Below are positions 1 to 6,461 of a stretch of 11,848 nucleotides of DNA, piece after piece. The first letter of the stretch is position 1; each line of letters begins with the position of its first letter. The stretch covers positions 1-11,848 of the forward strand of contig JAJFJE010000233.1 of assembly GCA_021774355.1 (NCBI GenBank). The letters are read 5' to 3'. This DNA is from Alphaproteobacteria bacterium. GTDB lineage: Bacteria > Pseudomonadota > Alphaproteobacteria > Zavarziniales > Zavarziniaceae. The position numbers were made by a program, and so were the translations under genes. The notes beneath the pieces are model-generated. The model had not been told where the DNA came from. It worked only from the letters and a program-made list of their open reading frames with translations, and did no database searches.

Positions 1-374
1 AGCCGCTGAAGCGGGGCGGCGGCCGCCGCTATTACCGGCCGGAGGATATAGCCCTGCTCAAGGGCATCCGGCACCTGCTCTACAGCGACGGTTACACCAT
101 CAAGGGCGTGCAGAAGGTCCTGCGGGAAAATGGCGCCGGCGCCGTGGTCGCGGTCGCCCGGCCGCTGACCGAGCGACTGGCCGATCTGCGCTCGGAGGCG
201 CCGCTCGGCGAAGCCCCGGCGCCGGGCAGCGATGGCGACGCGGTGCTCGACAGCACGCCCGAAGCGACGGCCGACACCGACCAGGAGGTGGCGCGGCTCA
301 GATCGCTGCTGCGCGATCTCAGGAACGAATTGGCCGCGCTCCGCAGCCTTCTGGCCGGGCCGAAGAAAGACTGA
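1..374 (+). CDS. MerR family transcriptional regulator, C-terminal part (5' truncated by window edge)
   Basis: The reading frame is open from base 3 to the TGA at 372-374 and has no start in the window, so only the 3' part of the gene is present. The first residues (PLKRGGGRRYYRPEDIALL) match the end of a MerR-type winged helix, where an R-x-Y motif follows the wing, and the next stretch (LLYSDGYTIKGVQKVL) matches its second helix pair. The rest (about residues 55-123) is a variable alanine/proline linker and then a short charged helix ending in LRSLLAGPKKD, likely a dimerisation coil. No cysteine-based metal site or drug-binding domain is seen, so the ligand is unknown. In many alphaproteobacteria a small MerR gene of this kind follows ihfA and precedes tRNA-Pro, which fits the tRNA 76 bases downstream; ihfA itself would lie outside the window. 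The family call is firm and the function unknown. Confidence 0.85.
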   Translation, partial: PLKRGGGRRYYRPEDIALLKGIRHLLYSDGYTIKGVQKVLRENGAGAVVAVARPLTERLADLRSEAPLGEAPAPGSDGDAVLDSTPEATADTDQEVARLRSLLRDLRNELAALRSLLAGPKKD

Positions 375-393
375 GCGAGCGTCGCCGAGCGGG

Positions 394-422
394 TTGCCGA
401 GGCCCGGTCCGGTCGCTATAGT
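394..422 (+). promoter_or_regulatory. sigma-70-type promoter for tRNA-Pro
   Basis: TTGCCG (394-399) and TATAGT (417-422) are separated by exactly 17 bases, and the expected transcription start near 429 lies about 20 bases before the tRNA. It begins just after the stop codon of the MerR gene, so the tRNA probably has its own promoter. The match is by eye (4/6 and 5/6 to consensus). Confidence 0.6.
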
Positions 423-429
423 CCGCGCC

Positions 430-445
430 TCGCCCGACAGGGCGA
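430..445 (+). other. small hairpin in the pre-tRNA leader
   Basis: TCGCCC (430-435) and GGGCGA (440-445) form a perfect 6-bp stem with a GACA loop. It ends 5 bases before the mature tRNA 5' end and would form in the precursor leader. Whether it has a role in 5' processing is inference. Confidence 0.35.
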
Positions 446-450
446 ACGAC

Positions 451-527
451 CGGAGCGTAGCGCAGTCTGGTAGCGCATCAGTCTGGGGGACTGGGGGTCG
501 TGGGTTCAAATCCCGCCGCTCCGACCA
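451..527 (+). tRNA. tRNA-Pro (anticodon GGG)
   Basis: A full cloverleaf can be drawn. The acceptor stem is CGGAGCG (451-457) with CGCTCCG (517-523), then discriminator A524 and an encoded CCA (525-527). The D arm carries GCGC...GCGC. The anticodon stem is TCAGT (478-482) with ACTGG (490-494), closing with one T-G wobble, and the 7-base loop CTGGGGG places anticodon GGG at 485-487, which reads CCC and CCU proline codons. The T arm is GTGGG/CCCGC around TTCAAAT. The length of 77 bases is normal. It is transcribed convergently with chvG and has its own upstream promoter candidate. Confidence 0.97.
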
Positions 528-550
528 ATTTTCAAAATACGATCATAGAG

Positions 551-574
551 TTAGGCCGCCGCAAGGCGGCCTAA
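551..574. terminator. bidirectional terminator-like hairpin between tRNA-Pro and chvG
   Basis: TTAGGCCGCC (551-560) and GGCGGCCTAA (565-574) form a perfect 10-bp stem with a GCAA (GNRA-type) tetraloop. It lies 23 bases after the tRNA and 15 bases past the chvG stop, so it can serve both convergent transcripts. There is no run of T on either side, so classical intrinsic termination is not assured. It could instead act as a stabilising 3' stem. Confidence 0.6.
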
Positions 575-589
575 CTTCTGGTCCCGTCG

Positions 590-2221
590 TCAGCGCGGGG
601 CGACCCGTGGCAGGGTGATGATCAGCCGCGCGCCGGCGGGCGGACCGGCCTCGGCATGGCGGTTTTCGGCGCGGATTGTGCCGTTATGGGCGGTGATGAT
701 CTGCCGCGCGATGGCCAGTCCAAGGCCGGAATGGCTGCCGAAGCTTTCCGCCGAGCGTTCGGTGTAAAAGCGCTCGAAGATCCGCTCCAGCGCCTCTGGG
801 GGGATACCCGGGCCGTCATCGTCGACCGTCAACTCGGCGGTGTCGCGGTCACCGTTCAAGGCGACCGCGACGGTGCCCTCGGGCGGCGAGAACGACAGGG
901 CGTTGTCGATCAGATTGCGCACCACCTGGCCAAGGCGGTCGGCCGAGCCTTCGACCTGGATCGGCTCGGTCGGCGGCCGGAAGGTGAAATGCGGCTGACC
1001 GGGCCGCTTGACGTCCGCATAGGCGTGGACCAGGGCGGCCAGCAAGGCGCCCAGATCGACCACGTGGCGCTCGTCCCGGGCCAGTTCGGCGTCGAGCCGG
1101 GAGGCATCGGAAATCTCGGAGATCAGGCGATCGAGGCGGCGGACGTCCTCGCCGATGATGCGCGCCAGACGGGACCGGATATCCGGCCGGTCGGTGCGCT
1201 CGAAGGTCTCGACGGCGCTGCGGATCGAGGTCAGGGGATTTTTCAGTTCGTGGGCGACATCGGCGGCAAACGAGGCAATGGCGTCGATCCGGCCATAAAG
1301 TGCCTCGGTCATGTCCCGCAGGGCGACCGACAGGTCGCCGATCTCGTCGCGGCGGCGGCTGAAGTCGGGCACGGCGACGCGGGCACCGCGGCCGTCGCGC
1401 ACCTTGTCCGCGGCGGCGGCGAGCTGGCGGACCGGGCGGGCGATGGTGCTGGACAGGAACAGGCTGAGGGCGATGGTCACGGCAAAGGCGACGCCGAAGA
1501 CTTCGAGAATGGCAATGCGCTCGGTGCGGATGGCGAGGTCGATGTCGCGCGCCTCGACCGACAGCATCAGGGCGCCAAGGACCTTGCGGAACCGCACCAC
1601 CGGCACGCAGACCGAGAGATAGGGGACGCCTTCGGCGGTGACCCGCTCGACCACGCTGGTATTGCCGCCCAGGGCGAGCACCACTTCGGGATATTCCGCG
1701 GTGCGCTGGGGCGGATACTCGACATAGAGCGGGCGCTGCCGCAGCACCGGCAGGATCGGCTCGACCAGGTCATAGAGGAACTCGAACACCCCGGGGCCGG
1801 CATCGGGGGGCGGCAATTCCACCCGGCTGACCTGGGTCGACAGGCGCAGGGCATTGGTGTCGGCGATCAACTGGCCGTCGCTTTCGAGCAGCCGGGCACG
1901 GGTGTTCAAGGTGTCGGTCAGCCGGCGCAACAGGAGCGAAGCGGTGTCGACGTCGAGGCCGAGGGCCTCAGGCCCCGACGACGCGGCGAGCCCCAGGGCG
2001 CCGGCGATGATCTCGCCCTGGTTCAGCAGGGCGTTGGTCCGCGCGACGATCAGGCTGGCGCGGAATTCGTCGAGATAGAGGATGCCGCCGACCAGGACGG
2101 CGAGGGCGACGATGTTGACCGCCAGAACCCGGCCGGTCAGGGACGAAAAGGGGCCGCGCCTGCGCCGCCGCGCCTGGCCCTCCGGGATCCCTGGATCGGC
2201 AGCGCTCAAAGGCGAGGTCAA
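590..2221 (-). CDS. chvG: ChvG (ExoS)-type sensor histidine kinase
   Basis: Membrane histidine kinase that, by family knowledge, senses acid or envelope conditions (in rhizobia held off by periplasmic ExoR) and phosphorylates ChvI. The 543 residues show a basic N-terminus (RRRRR, about 18-22), TM1 at 33-53, a periplasmic sensor region of about 55-230, TM2 near 236-257, a HAMP segment (from about 258), the H-box FAADVAHELKNPLTSIRSA with phospho-acceptor His324, N-box VVRNLIDNA (about 433-441), G1 DDDGPGIP (467-474) and G2 GLGLA (499-503). All kinase motifs are intact. The start is TTG at 2221, overlapping the chvI TGA (TTGA). An in-frame stop (2234-2236) lies 12 bases upstream and excludes a longer ATG-initiated form, so translation is probably coupled to chvI; GAAGG lies immediately before the TTG, closer than usual. 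In most relatives hprK follows; here a convergent tRNA does. Confidence 0.93.
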   Translation of the reverse strand: MTSPLSAADPGIPEGQARRRRRGPFSSLTGRVLAVNIVALAVLVGGILYLDEFRASLIVARTNALLNQGEIIAGALGLAASSGPEALGLDVDTASLLLRRLTDTLNTRARLLESDGQLIADTNALRLSTQVSRVELPPPDAGPGVFEFLYDLVEPILPVLRQRPLYVEYPPQRTAEYPEVVLALGGNTSVVERVTAEGVPYLSVCVPVVRFRKVLGALMLSVEARDIDLAIRTERIAILEVFGVAFAVTIALSLFLSSTIARPVRQLAAAADKVRDGRGARVAVPDFSRRRDEIGDLSVALRDMTEALYGRIDAIASFAADVAHELKNPLTSIRSAVETFERTDRPDIRSRLARIIGEDVRRLDRLISEISDASRLDAELARDERHVVDLGALLAALVHAYADVKRPGQPHFTFRPPTEPIQVEGSADRLGQVVRNLIDNALSFSPPEGTVAVALNGDRDTAELTVDDDGPGIPPEALERIFERFYTERSAESFGSHSGLGLAIARQIITAHNGTIRAENRHAEAGPPAGARLIITLPRVAPR

Positions 2222-2916
2222 CCTTCGGTGAACTTATAGCCGACGCCGTAGAGCGTCTCGATGGCGCCGAAGTCGTTGTCGACTGCCTTGAATTTCTTGC
2301 GCAGGCGCTTGATGTGGCTGTCGATGGTGCGGTCGTCGACATAGACCTGATCGTCATAGGCCGCGTCCATCAGCTGGTCCCGGGTTTTGACATGGCCGGG
2401 ACGCTGGGCGAGCGCCTGAAGGATCAGGAACTCGGTCACCGTCAGGGTCACGTCGGTGCCGCTCCACGCGCAGGCGTGGCGCAACGGGTCGAGGGTCAGG
2501 CGGCCGCGGGTCAGGACCGGCTCGGTGCGGCCCGCCTCGCCCTGGGCCGCAGGATCGGTCCGGCGCAGCAGCGCCTTGATCCGTTCGATCAGCAGGCGTT
2601 GGGAAAACGGCTTGCGGATATAGTCGTCGGCGCCCATGCGCAGGCCCAGAACCTCGTCCAGTTCGTCATCCTTGGAGGTCAGGAAGATCACCGGCAGGGC
2701 GGTGATCTGGCGCAGCCGGCGCAGCACCTCCATGCCGTCCATGCGCGGCATCTTGATGTCGAGAACCACCAGGTCGGGTGGGGTCCGGCCGATCGACGCC
2801 AGCGCGGCCGCACCATCGGCATAGGCCTCGACGTCATAGCCCTCCGCCTCGAGGGCGATGGTGATGGAGGTGAGGATGTTGCGGTCGTCGTCGACCAGGG
2901 TGATCTTGGCGCTCAC
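2218..2916 (-). CDS. chvI: ChvI-type response regulator (OmpR/PhoB family)
   Basis: Cytoplasmic DNA-binding partner of ChvG. The 232 residues consist of a receiver domain (about 3-118), with the acidic pocket D9-D11, phospho-acceptor Asp53 (VVLDIKMPRMDG), Thr80 and Lys102 (RKPF), and then a winged-helix domain (about 130-230) ending in the typical VDSHI-like recognition helix (DDRTIDSHIKRLRKKF) and YGVGYKF hairpin. In rhizobia and relatives ChvI controls acid response, exopolysaccharide, motility and envelope genes. The start is GTG at 2916, which matches the usual N-terminus (ITLVDDDRNILTS); the only nearby ATG (2924) is out of frame and opens a 3-codon mini-ORF ending in the start codon. 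It is first in the operon, divergent from nikR across a 147-base gap. Confidence 0.94.
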   Translation of the reverse strand: MSAKITLVDDDRNILTSITIALEAEGYDVEAYADGAAALASIGRTPPDLVVLDIKMPRMDGMEVLRRLRQITALPVIFLTSKDDELDEVLGLRMGADDYIRKPFSQRLLIERIKALLRRTDPAAQGEAGRTEPVLTRGRLTLDPLRHACAWSGTDVTLTVTEFLILQALAQRPGHVKTRDQLMDAAYDDQVYVDDRTIDSHIKRLRKKFKAVDNDFGAIETLYGVGYKFTEG

Positions 2917-3006
2917 AGCTTCATCTCTCTCTACGCTTGGCCCGGCACGAACAGCCTGCGGCTATCCAAGGTCCTGCGCGCCAATCTTGGCAAGGATGGG
3001 GCAGGC

Positions 3007-3036
3007 TTGCCTAGGGGGTCCGAAGCTCCCCATATT
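3007..3036 (+). promoter_or_regulatory. candidate nikR promoter with overlapping inverted repeat
   Basis: TTGCCT (3007-3012) and CATATT (3031-3036) are 18 bases apart and would start transcription shortly before the nikR ATG at 3064. The perfect 6-base repeat GGCAAG (2989-2994) / CTTGCC (3006-3011) overlaps the -35 box and could be an operator. Both are weak, by-eye calls. The repeat does not resemble the E. coli NikR site GTATGA-N16-TCATAC. Confidence 0.3.
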
Positions 3037-3063
3037 GGCCGAAACCGGGTGAGGGCGCCGCAA

Positions 3064-3582
3064 ATGCATCGCGTGACAGTGACCATCGATGACGAATTGA
3101 TGGCGGAACTCGACCAGCTTATCGCCCGCCACGGCTATCAGAACCGTTCCGAAGCGATTCGCGACCTGGCCCGCAGCGGGCTGCAACGGGCGGCCGAGGA
3201 TGCCGGCACCGGGAGCGATTGCGTCGCCGCCCTGGTCTATGTCTACGATCATAATCCGCGCGACCTGTCCCGGCGCCTGGTCCAGGCGTTTCACGACAAT
3301 CATGATCTGGTGCTGGCCACCACCCATGTCCATCTGGACCATGACAGCTGCCTGGAAGTGGCGATGTTGAAAGGCCCGACCGGCGCGGTCCAGAAGGTCG
3401 CCGACCGGGTGATCGCGGAACGCGGCGTGCGCTATGGCCGGGTGGTGACGGTGCCGGTGGCGATCGAGCCTCACGGCCATTCCCACCCGGACGACCATGG
3501 CCATCACCATCATGGGGGCGATGGCGACGGCCTCGATCCCGCGGAACGGGGCGGCCATGTCCATATTCGCCCGGCGCGGTAG
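3064..3582 (+). CDS. nikR: NikR nickel-responsive regulator with histidine-rich C-terminal tail
   Basis: Cytoplasmic ribbon-helix-helix repressor that responds to Ni(II). The N-terminus MHRVTVTIDDELMAELD...RSEAIRDLARS (1-40) is the RHH DNA-binding domain and aligns to E. coli NikR from its first residue, which supports ATG 3064; an in-frame GTG at 3049 would add five residues. The ACT-like metal domain follows. The four high-affinity nickel ligands are present: His77, His88 and His90 (TTHVHLDH) and Cys96 (DSCLEVAMLKG). The protein has 172 residues against about 133 in E. coli. The extra approximately 35 residues include HGHSHPDDHGHHHHG (137-151) and HVH (165-167), a likely metal-binding or storage tail. 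The next gene starts 6 bases later. No nickel transporter, urease or hydrogenase gene is in the window, so the target is unknown. Confidence 0.93.
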   Translation: MHRVTVTIDDELMAELDQLIARHGYQNRSEAIRDLARSGLQRAAEDAGTGSDCVAALVYVYDHNPRDLSRRLVQAFHDNHDLVLATTHVHLDHDSCLEVAMLKGPTGAVQKVADRVIAERGVRYGRVVTVPVAIEPHGHSHPDDHGHHHHGGDGDGLDPAERGGHVHIRPAR

Positions 3583-3588
3583 CCGGCC

Positions 3589-4314
3589 ATGACCCCGCCG
3601 CCCGATGCCGCCACCCAGGTCCGTGATCTGCTGCGGCGTTCCGCGGTCGCCGCCCTGGCAGTACGCCTGCCCGCGACGGCCGAGCCCTATGCCGCGCTGG
3701 TGCTGGTCGCCAGCGACCATCGCGGTCAGGCGCTGCTGCTGATTTCCGGCCTTGCCGAACATACCAAGGCGCTGCGCGCGGAACCGACCGGTTGCCTGCT
3801 GCTGGACGGGACCGCCGGTGGCCAGACCCGCCTGGCCGGCCCGCGGGCGAGCCTGATCGGGCGCTTCGCCCCGGTCGACGACCCCTTGCTCAAGGCACGC
3901 TTCGTGCGCCGCCACCCGGAGGCGGCGCTGTACCAGGACTTTGCCGATTTTGCGCTCTGGCGCCAGGCGCCGACCCGCGCCCATCTGGTGGCCGGCTTCG
4001 GTCGCATCAGCTGGGCCGATGGGGCAGCCTGCCTCGCCGCCGACGGGACCGGCGGCGCCCTGGCGGAACAGGAGGACGCGATCCTGGACCACATGAATGC
4101 CGACCACGGCGATGTCGTCGCGCTCTATGCGACCGCCCTGCTGGGCCAGCCTGCAGGCGCCTGGCGGCTGAGCGGGATCGACCCCGAGGGACTCGATCTT
4201 GCCGCCGGGGCGCAGCGCGCCCGGCTGCCTCTCGATCCGCCGATCGACGATGTCGCCACCGTTCGCGGCCGTCTGGCGGCCCTGGCACAGGAGGCGCGTG
4301 CTGCGGCCCTCTGA
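3589..4314 (+). CDS. HugZ/HutZ-like heme-utilisation family protein (PNPOx fold + DUF2470)
   Basis: The 241 residues have the two-part layout of the HugZ family. A split-barrel, pyridoxamine-phosphate-oxidase-like domain (about 8-145) carries LLISGLAEHTKALRAEPTG (50-68), the DDPLLKARFVRRHPEAALYQDF stretch (97-118) and AHLVAGFGRISW (131-142). A C-terminal DUF2470 domain follows, with EQEDAILDHMNADHGDVVALY (160-180) and GIDPEGLDLAAG (196-207). Family members such as Vibrio HutZ and Helicobacter HugZ bind and degrade heme; the histidines of HMNADH (168 and 173) are candidate ligands by analogy, not shown. Many alphaproteobacterial homologues are uncharacterised, so heme breakdown is inference. 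The ATG lies 6 bases after the nikR stop with no clear ribosome binding site, pointing to co-transcription and translational coupling with nikR. Confidence 0.82.
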   Translation: MTPPPDAATQVRDLLRRSAVAALAVRLPATAEPYAALVLVASDHRGQALLLISGLAEHTKALRAEPTGCLLLDGTAGGQTRLAGPRASLIGRFAPVDDPLLKARFVRRHPEAALYQDFADFALWRQAPTRAHLVAGFGRISWADGAACLAADGTGGALAEQEDAILDHMNADHGDVVALYATALLGQPAGAWRLSGIDPEGLDLAAGAQRARLPLDPPIDDVATVRGRLAALAQEARAAAL

Positions 4315-4320
4315 CGCATG

Positions 4321-4344
4321 TGCTGCGGCCGGCCGGCCGCAGCA
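4321..4344 (+). terminator. perfect 24-bp palindrome after the nikR-HugZ operon
   Basis: TGCTGCGGCC (4321-4330) and GGCCGCAGCA (4335-4344) form a 10-bp stem around GGCC, the whole being a perfect palindrome that begins 7 bases past the HugZ-like stop. It is a likely transcript end. There is no T tract, so termination may be inefficient or factor-assisted. Confidence 0.55.
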
Positions 4345-4530
4345 AATCAGCCACCCTCTATGGCGAAAAGCCTCCGATTACAGGGAAAAACGGCTGTTCG
4401 CATAGGGAATGATAATTGTTTCTGTTGCCAGGGCGCTCGCCGTCGATTTGACTGTCGTCCTCGATCGGGGGGCGCACATCGACCAAAGACTCGACAGAAC
4501 TGGCCGACCGTCCGGTCGATCGCGTGATGG
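4345..4530. other. intergenic stretch upstream of the pckA promoter
   Basis: No supported gene is present; the short open frames have no ribosome binding site or recognisable protein. The only distinctive element is an AT-rich patch at 4407-4424, GAATGATAATTGTTTCTG, in an otherwise GC-rich stretch. It has the dyad GAA-N10-TTC and one perfect TGATAAT half of a Fur-type site, but the other half does not match. Confidence 0.4.
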
Positions 4531-4564
4531 AATTGTTGCAGTGCGCAAAACAATTTTCTATTTT
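4531..4564 (+). promoter_or_regulatory. pckA promoter with overlapping inverted repeat
   Basis: TTGCAG (4536-4541) and TATTTT (4559-4564) are 17 bases apart in the most AT-rich part of the spacer, predicting a leader of roughly 95 bases before pckA. Superimposed is an inverted repeat AATTGTT (4531-4537) / AACAATT (4549-4555), with a nested TTGC (4536-4539) / GCAA (4545-4548). A protein bound there would cover the -35 box and spacer, fitting carbon-source control of a gluconeogenic gene. The regulator is unknown. Confidence 0.55.
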
Positions 4565-4665
4565 TCCGGCCGCCGCGACTAGGCGCGGGTCCGTCCGTCC
4601 CCATGCCCAGGCCCGGCTTGCCGGGACCGGGTCATTGTTCAGCCTAGCAGTCTTTGGAGGTAACG

Positions 4666-6273
4666 TTGCGTCAGTCCGGTTCCTTGATCTCTCGTCACGG
4701 CCTGAACCTCGCCGGCATTCACAATCTGGCAGCGGCCCACTGGAACTACGGCATGGCCGCGCTGTACGAGGCGGCGGTCCGGCGACGCGAAGGCGTGGTG
4801 GCCGAAGGCGGCCCGCTGGTGGTCAAGACCGGTCAGCACACGGGTCGTTCGGCCAATGACAAGTTCACGGTACGCGACAGCAGCACCGCCGAGGCGATCT
4901 GGTGGGGCAAGTCCAATGTCGCCATCGCGCCGGAGCAGGCGGCCGCGTTGCGCGCCAAGGTCCTTGCCTATCTCCAGGGGCGCGAAGTGTTCGTCCAGGA
5001 CCTTTATGGCGGGGCCCATCCGGCCCATCGTCTGCCGGTCCGGGTGGTCACCGAGACGGCCTGGCATTCGCTGTTCATCCGCAACCTGCTGGTACGGCCC
5101 AAGGCGGAAGACCTGGTCGAGTTCAAGCCGGAATTCACCATCGTCCAGGTCCCGGCCTTCCTGGCCGAACCGGCGGTCGACGGCACCCGCAGCGAAACCT
5201 TCATCGTGGTCGACTTCGCCCATCGCATGGTGATGATCGGCGGCACCTCCTATGCCGGTGAAATCAAGAAGTCGGTGTTCACCATTCTCAACTATCTGCT
5301 GCCGCCCAAGGGTATCCTGCCCATGCACTGCTCGATCAATGTCGGCGAGCGGGGCGATGCGGCGATCTTCTTCGGCCTGTCCGGGACCGGCAAGACGACG
5401 CTGTCGGCCGATCCGGAGCGGGTCCTGGTGGGCGACGACGAACATGGCTGGGCTGAGGACGGCGTGTTCAATTTCGAGGGCGGGTGCTACGCCAAGATGA
5501 TCCGCCTGTCGGCCGCCGCGGAGCCCGAGATCTATGCCACCACCCGGCGCTTCGGCACCGTGCTGGAGAATGTGGTGTGCGATCCCGAAACCCGGCAGCT
5601 CGATCTCGACGACGCGTCGCTCGCCGAGAATTCCCGCGGCGCCTATCCGCTGGACTTCATTCCCAATGCCTCGGAGACCGGTGTCGCCGGCCACCCCGAG
5701 AACATCATCATGCTGACGGCCGATGCCTTCGGCGTGCTGCCGCCGATCGCCAAGCTGTCGGCCGAGCAGGCGATGTATCACTTCCTGTCCGGCTATACCG
5801 CCAAGGTTGCGGGTACCGAAAAGGGCCTGGGCAACGAGCCCCAGGCGACCTTCTCGACCTGCTTCGGCGCCCCCTTCATGCCCCGCCACCCGACCGTCTA
5901 CGGCAATCTCCTGAAGGACAAGGTCGCCCGTCACGGGGTCAATTGCTGGCTGGTCAATACCGGCTGGACCGGCGGGGTCTTCGGCGTCGGCCATCGCATG
6001 CCGATCAAGGTCACCCGCGCCTTGTTGCGCGCGGCCCTGGACGGCTCGCTGAGCAAGGCCGAGTTCCGTACCGATCCCAATTTCGGCTTTCAGGTCCCGG
6101 TCGCGGTGCCCGGCGTGCCCGGCGACATCCTCGATCCCCGGCGGACCTGGGCGGATGGCGCCGCCTATGATGCCAAGGCCCGGGATCTGGCCCGGCGCTT
6201 CATCGCCAATTTCGCCCAGTTCGAGGAATTCGTCGACGACGGCATCCGCCGGGCGGCACCGAAAGCGGCGTGA
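4666..6273 (+). CDS. pckA: Phosphoenolpyruvate carboxykinase (ATP)
   Basis: Cytosolic enzyme converting oxaloacetate and ATP to PEP, CO2 and ADP, the committed gluconeogenic step during growth on organic acids. The start is TTG 4666, because GGAGG (4656-4660) sits 5 bases before it; an earlier in-frame TTG (4654) overlaps that site and is rejected. The protein is 535 residues, normal for ATP-type enzymes. Visible sites: substrate arginine in KTGQHTGRS (Arg60), the Tyr196/Lys202 region (GTSYAGEIKK), His221 (MHCSINVG), the P-loop GLSGTGKTTLS (237-247), the metal-binding aspartates in VGDDEHGW (257-258), Arg324 (SRGAYPLDFIPN) and the C-terminal nucleotide segment NTGWTGGVFGVG. All appear intact. 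In many alphaproteobacteria pckA is divergent from and adjacent to chvI; here about 1.75 kb with nikR and a HugZ-like gene lies between. Confidence 0.97.
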   Translation: MRQSGSLISRHGLNLAGIHNLAAAHWNYGMAALYEAAVRRREGVVAEGGPLVVKTGQHTGRSANDKFTVRDSSTAEAIWWGKSNVAIAPEQAAALRAKVLAYLQGREVFVQDLYGGAHPAHRLPVRVVTETAWHSLFIRNLLVRPKAEDLVEFKPEFTIVQVPAFLAEPAVDGTRSETFIVVDFAHRMVMIGGTSYAGEIKKSVFTILNYLLPPKGILPMHCSINVGERGDAAIFFGLSGTGKTTLSADPERVLVGDDEHGWAEDGVFNFEGGCYAKMIRLSAAAEPEIYATTRRFGTVLENVVCDPETRQLDLDDASLAENSRGAYPLDFIPNASETGVAGHPENIIMLTADAFGVLPPIAKLSAEQAMYHFLSGYTAKVAGTEKGLGNEPQATFSTCFGAPFMPRHPTVYGNLLKDKVARHGVNCWLVNTGWTGGVFGVGHRMPIKVTRALLRAALDGSLSKAEFRTDPNFGFQVPVAVPGVPGDILDPRRTWADGAAYDAKARDLARRFIANFAQFEEFVDDGIRRAAPKAA

Positions 6274-6291
6274 TCCCGCGCGGCCGGGCCG

Positions 6292-6316
6292 GACGCCGCT
6301 CCCCCCAGGGGGGCGG
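6292..6316 (+). terminator. C6/G6 inverted repeat after pckA
   Basis: CCCCCC (6301-6306) and GGGGGG (6308-6313) flank a single A, and the flanking CCG and CGG extend the symmetry. It lies about 30 bases past the pckA stop. The one-base centre forces a wider loop, and no T tract follows, so this is a weak terminator candidate. A GGC-rich low-complexity stretch follows to about 6340. Confidence 0.35.
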
Positions 6317-6432
6317 CGGCGGCCCGCGGCGGCGGCGGACCATCCGAATGTAATGATTGCCGTTCCGCCCTTCAGCCGCCTGCCCGGCGCCTTCTTTTTG
6401 CGGGAACAACAGTACAGTGACGCAAAAAAAGC

Positions 6433-6461
6433 TTGGAAAGGGGCAGGCCAGAGGCTAGTTT
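6433..6461 (+). promoter_or_regulatory. candidate promoter for the DUF4167 gene
   Basis: TTGGAA (6433-6438) and TAGTTT (6456-6461) are 17 bases apart and directly follow a run of seven A (6424-6430) that could act as an UP-like element. The -10 match is poor (3/6), so this rests on spacing and the A-tract. Confidence 0.35.

Noticed and set aside
656..2239. 527-residue open frame on the plus strand opposite chvG
   Set aside because: Antisense shadow rich in Gly, Asp, Gln and Arg, with no recognisable domain; chvG on the other strand is complete.
2314..3063. In-frame N-terminal extension of nikR reaching back through chvI
   Set aside because: NikR homology starts exactly at ATG 3064; the extension is antisense to chvI and crosses the divergent promoter gap.
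4639..5994. 451-residue open frame opposite pckA
   Set aside because: Antisense shadow; pckA has an excellent ribosome binding site and full catalytic motifs.
6312..6340. GGC-rich run considered as a microsatellite or phase-variable repeat
   Set aside because: Irregular and non-coding; it looks like GC-rich low complexity with no consistent repeat unit controlling a gene.
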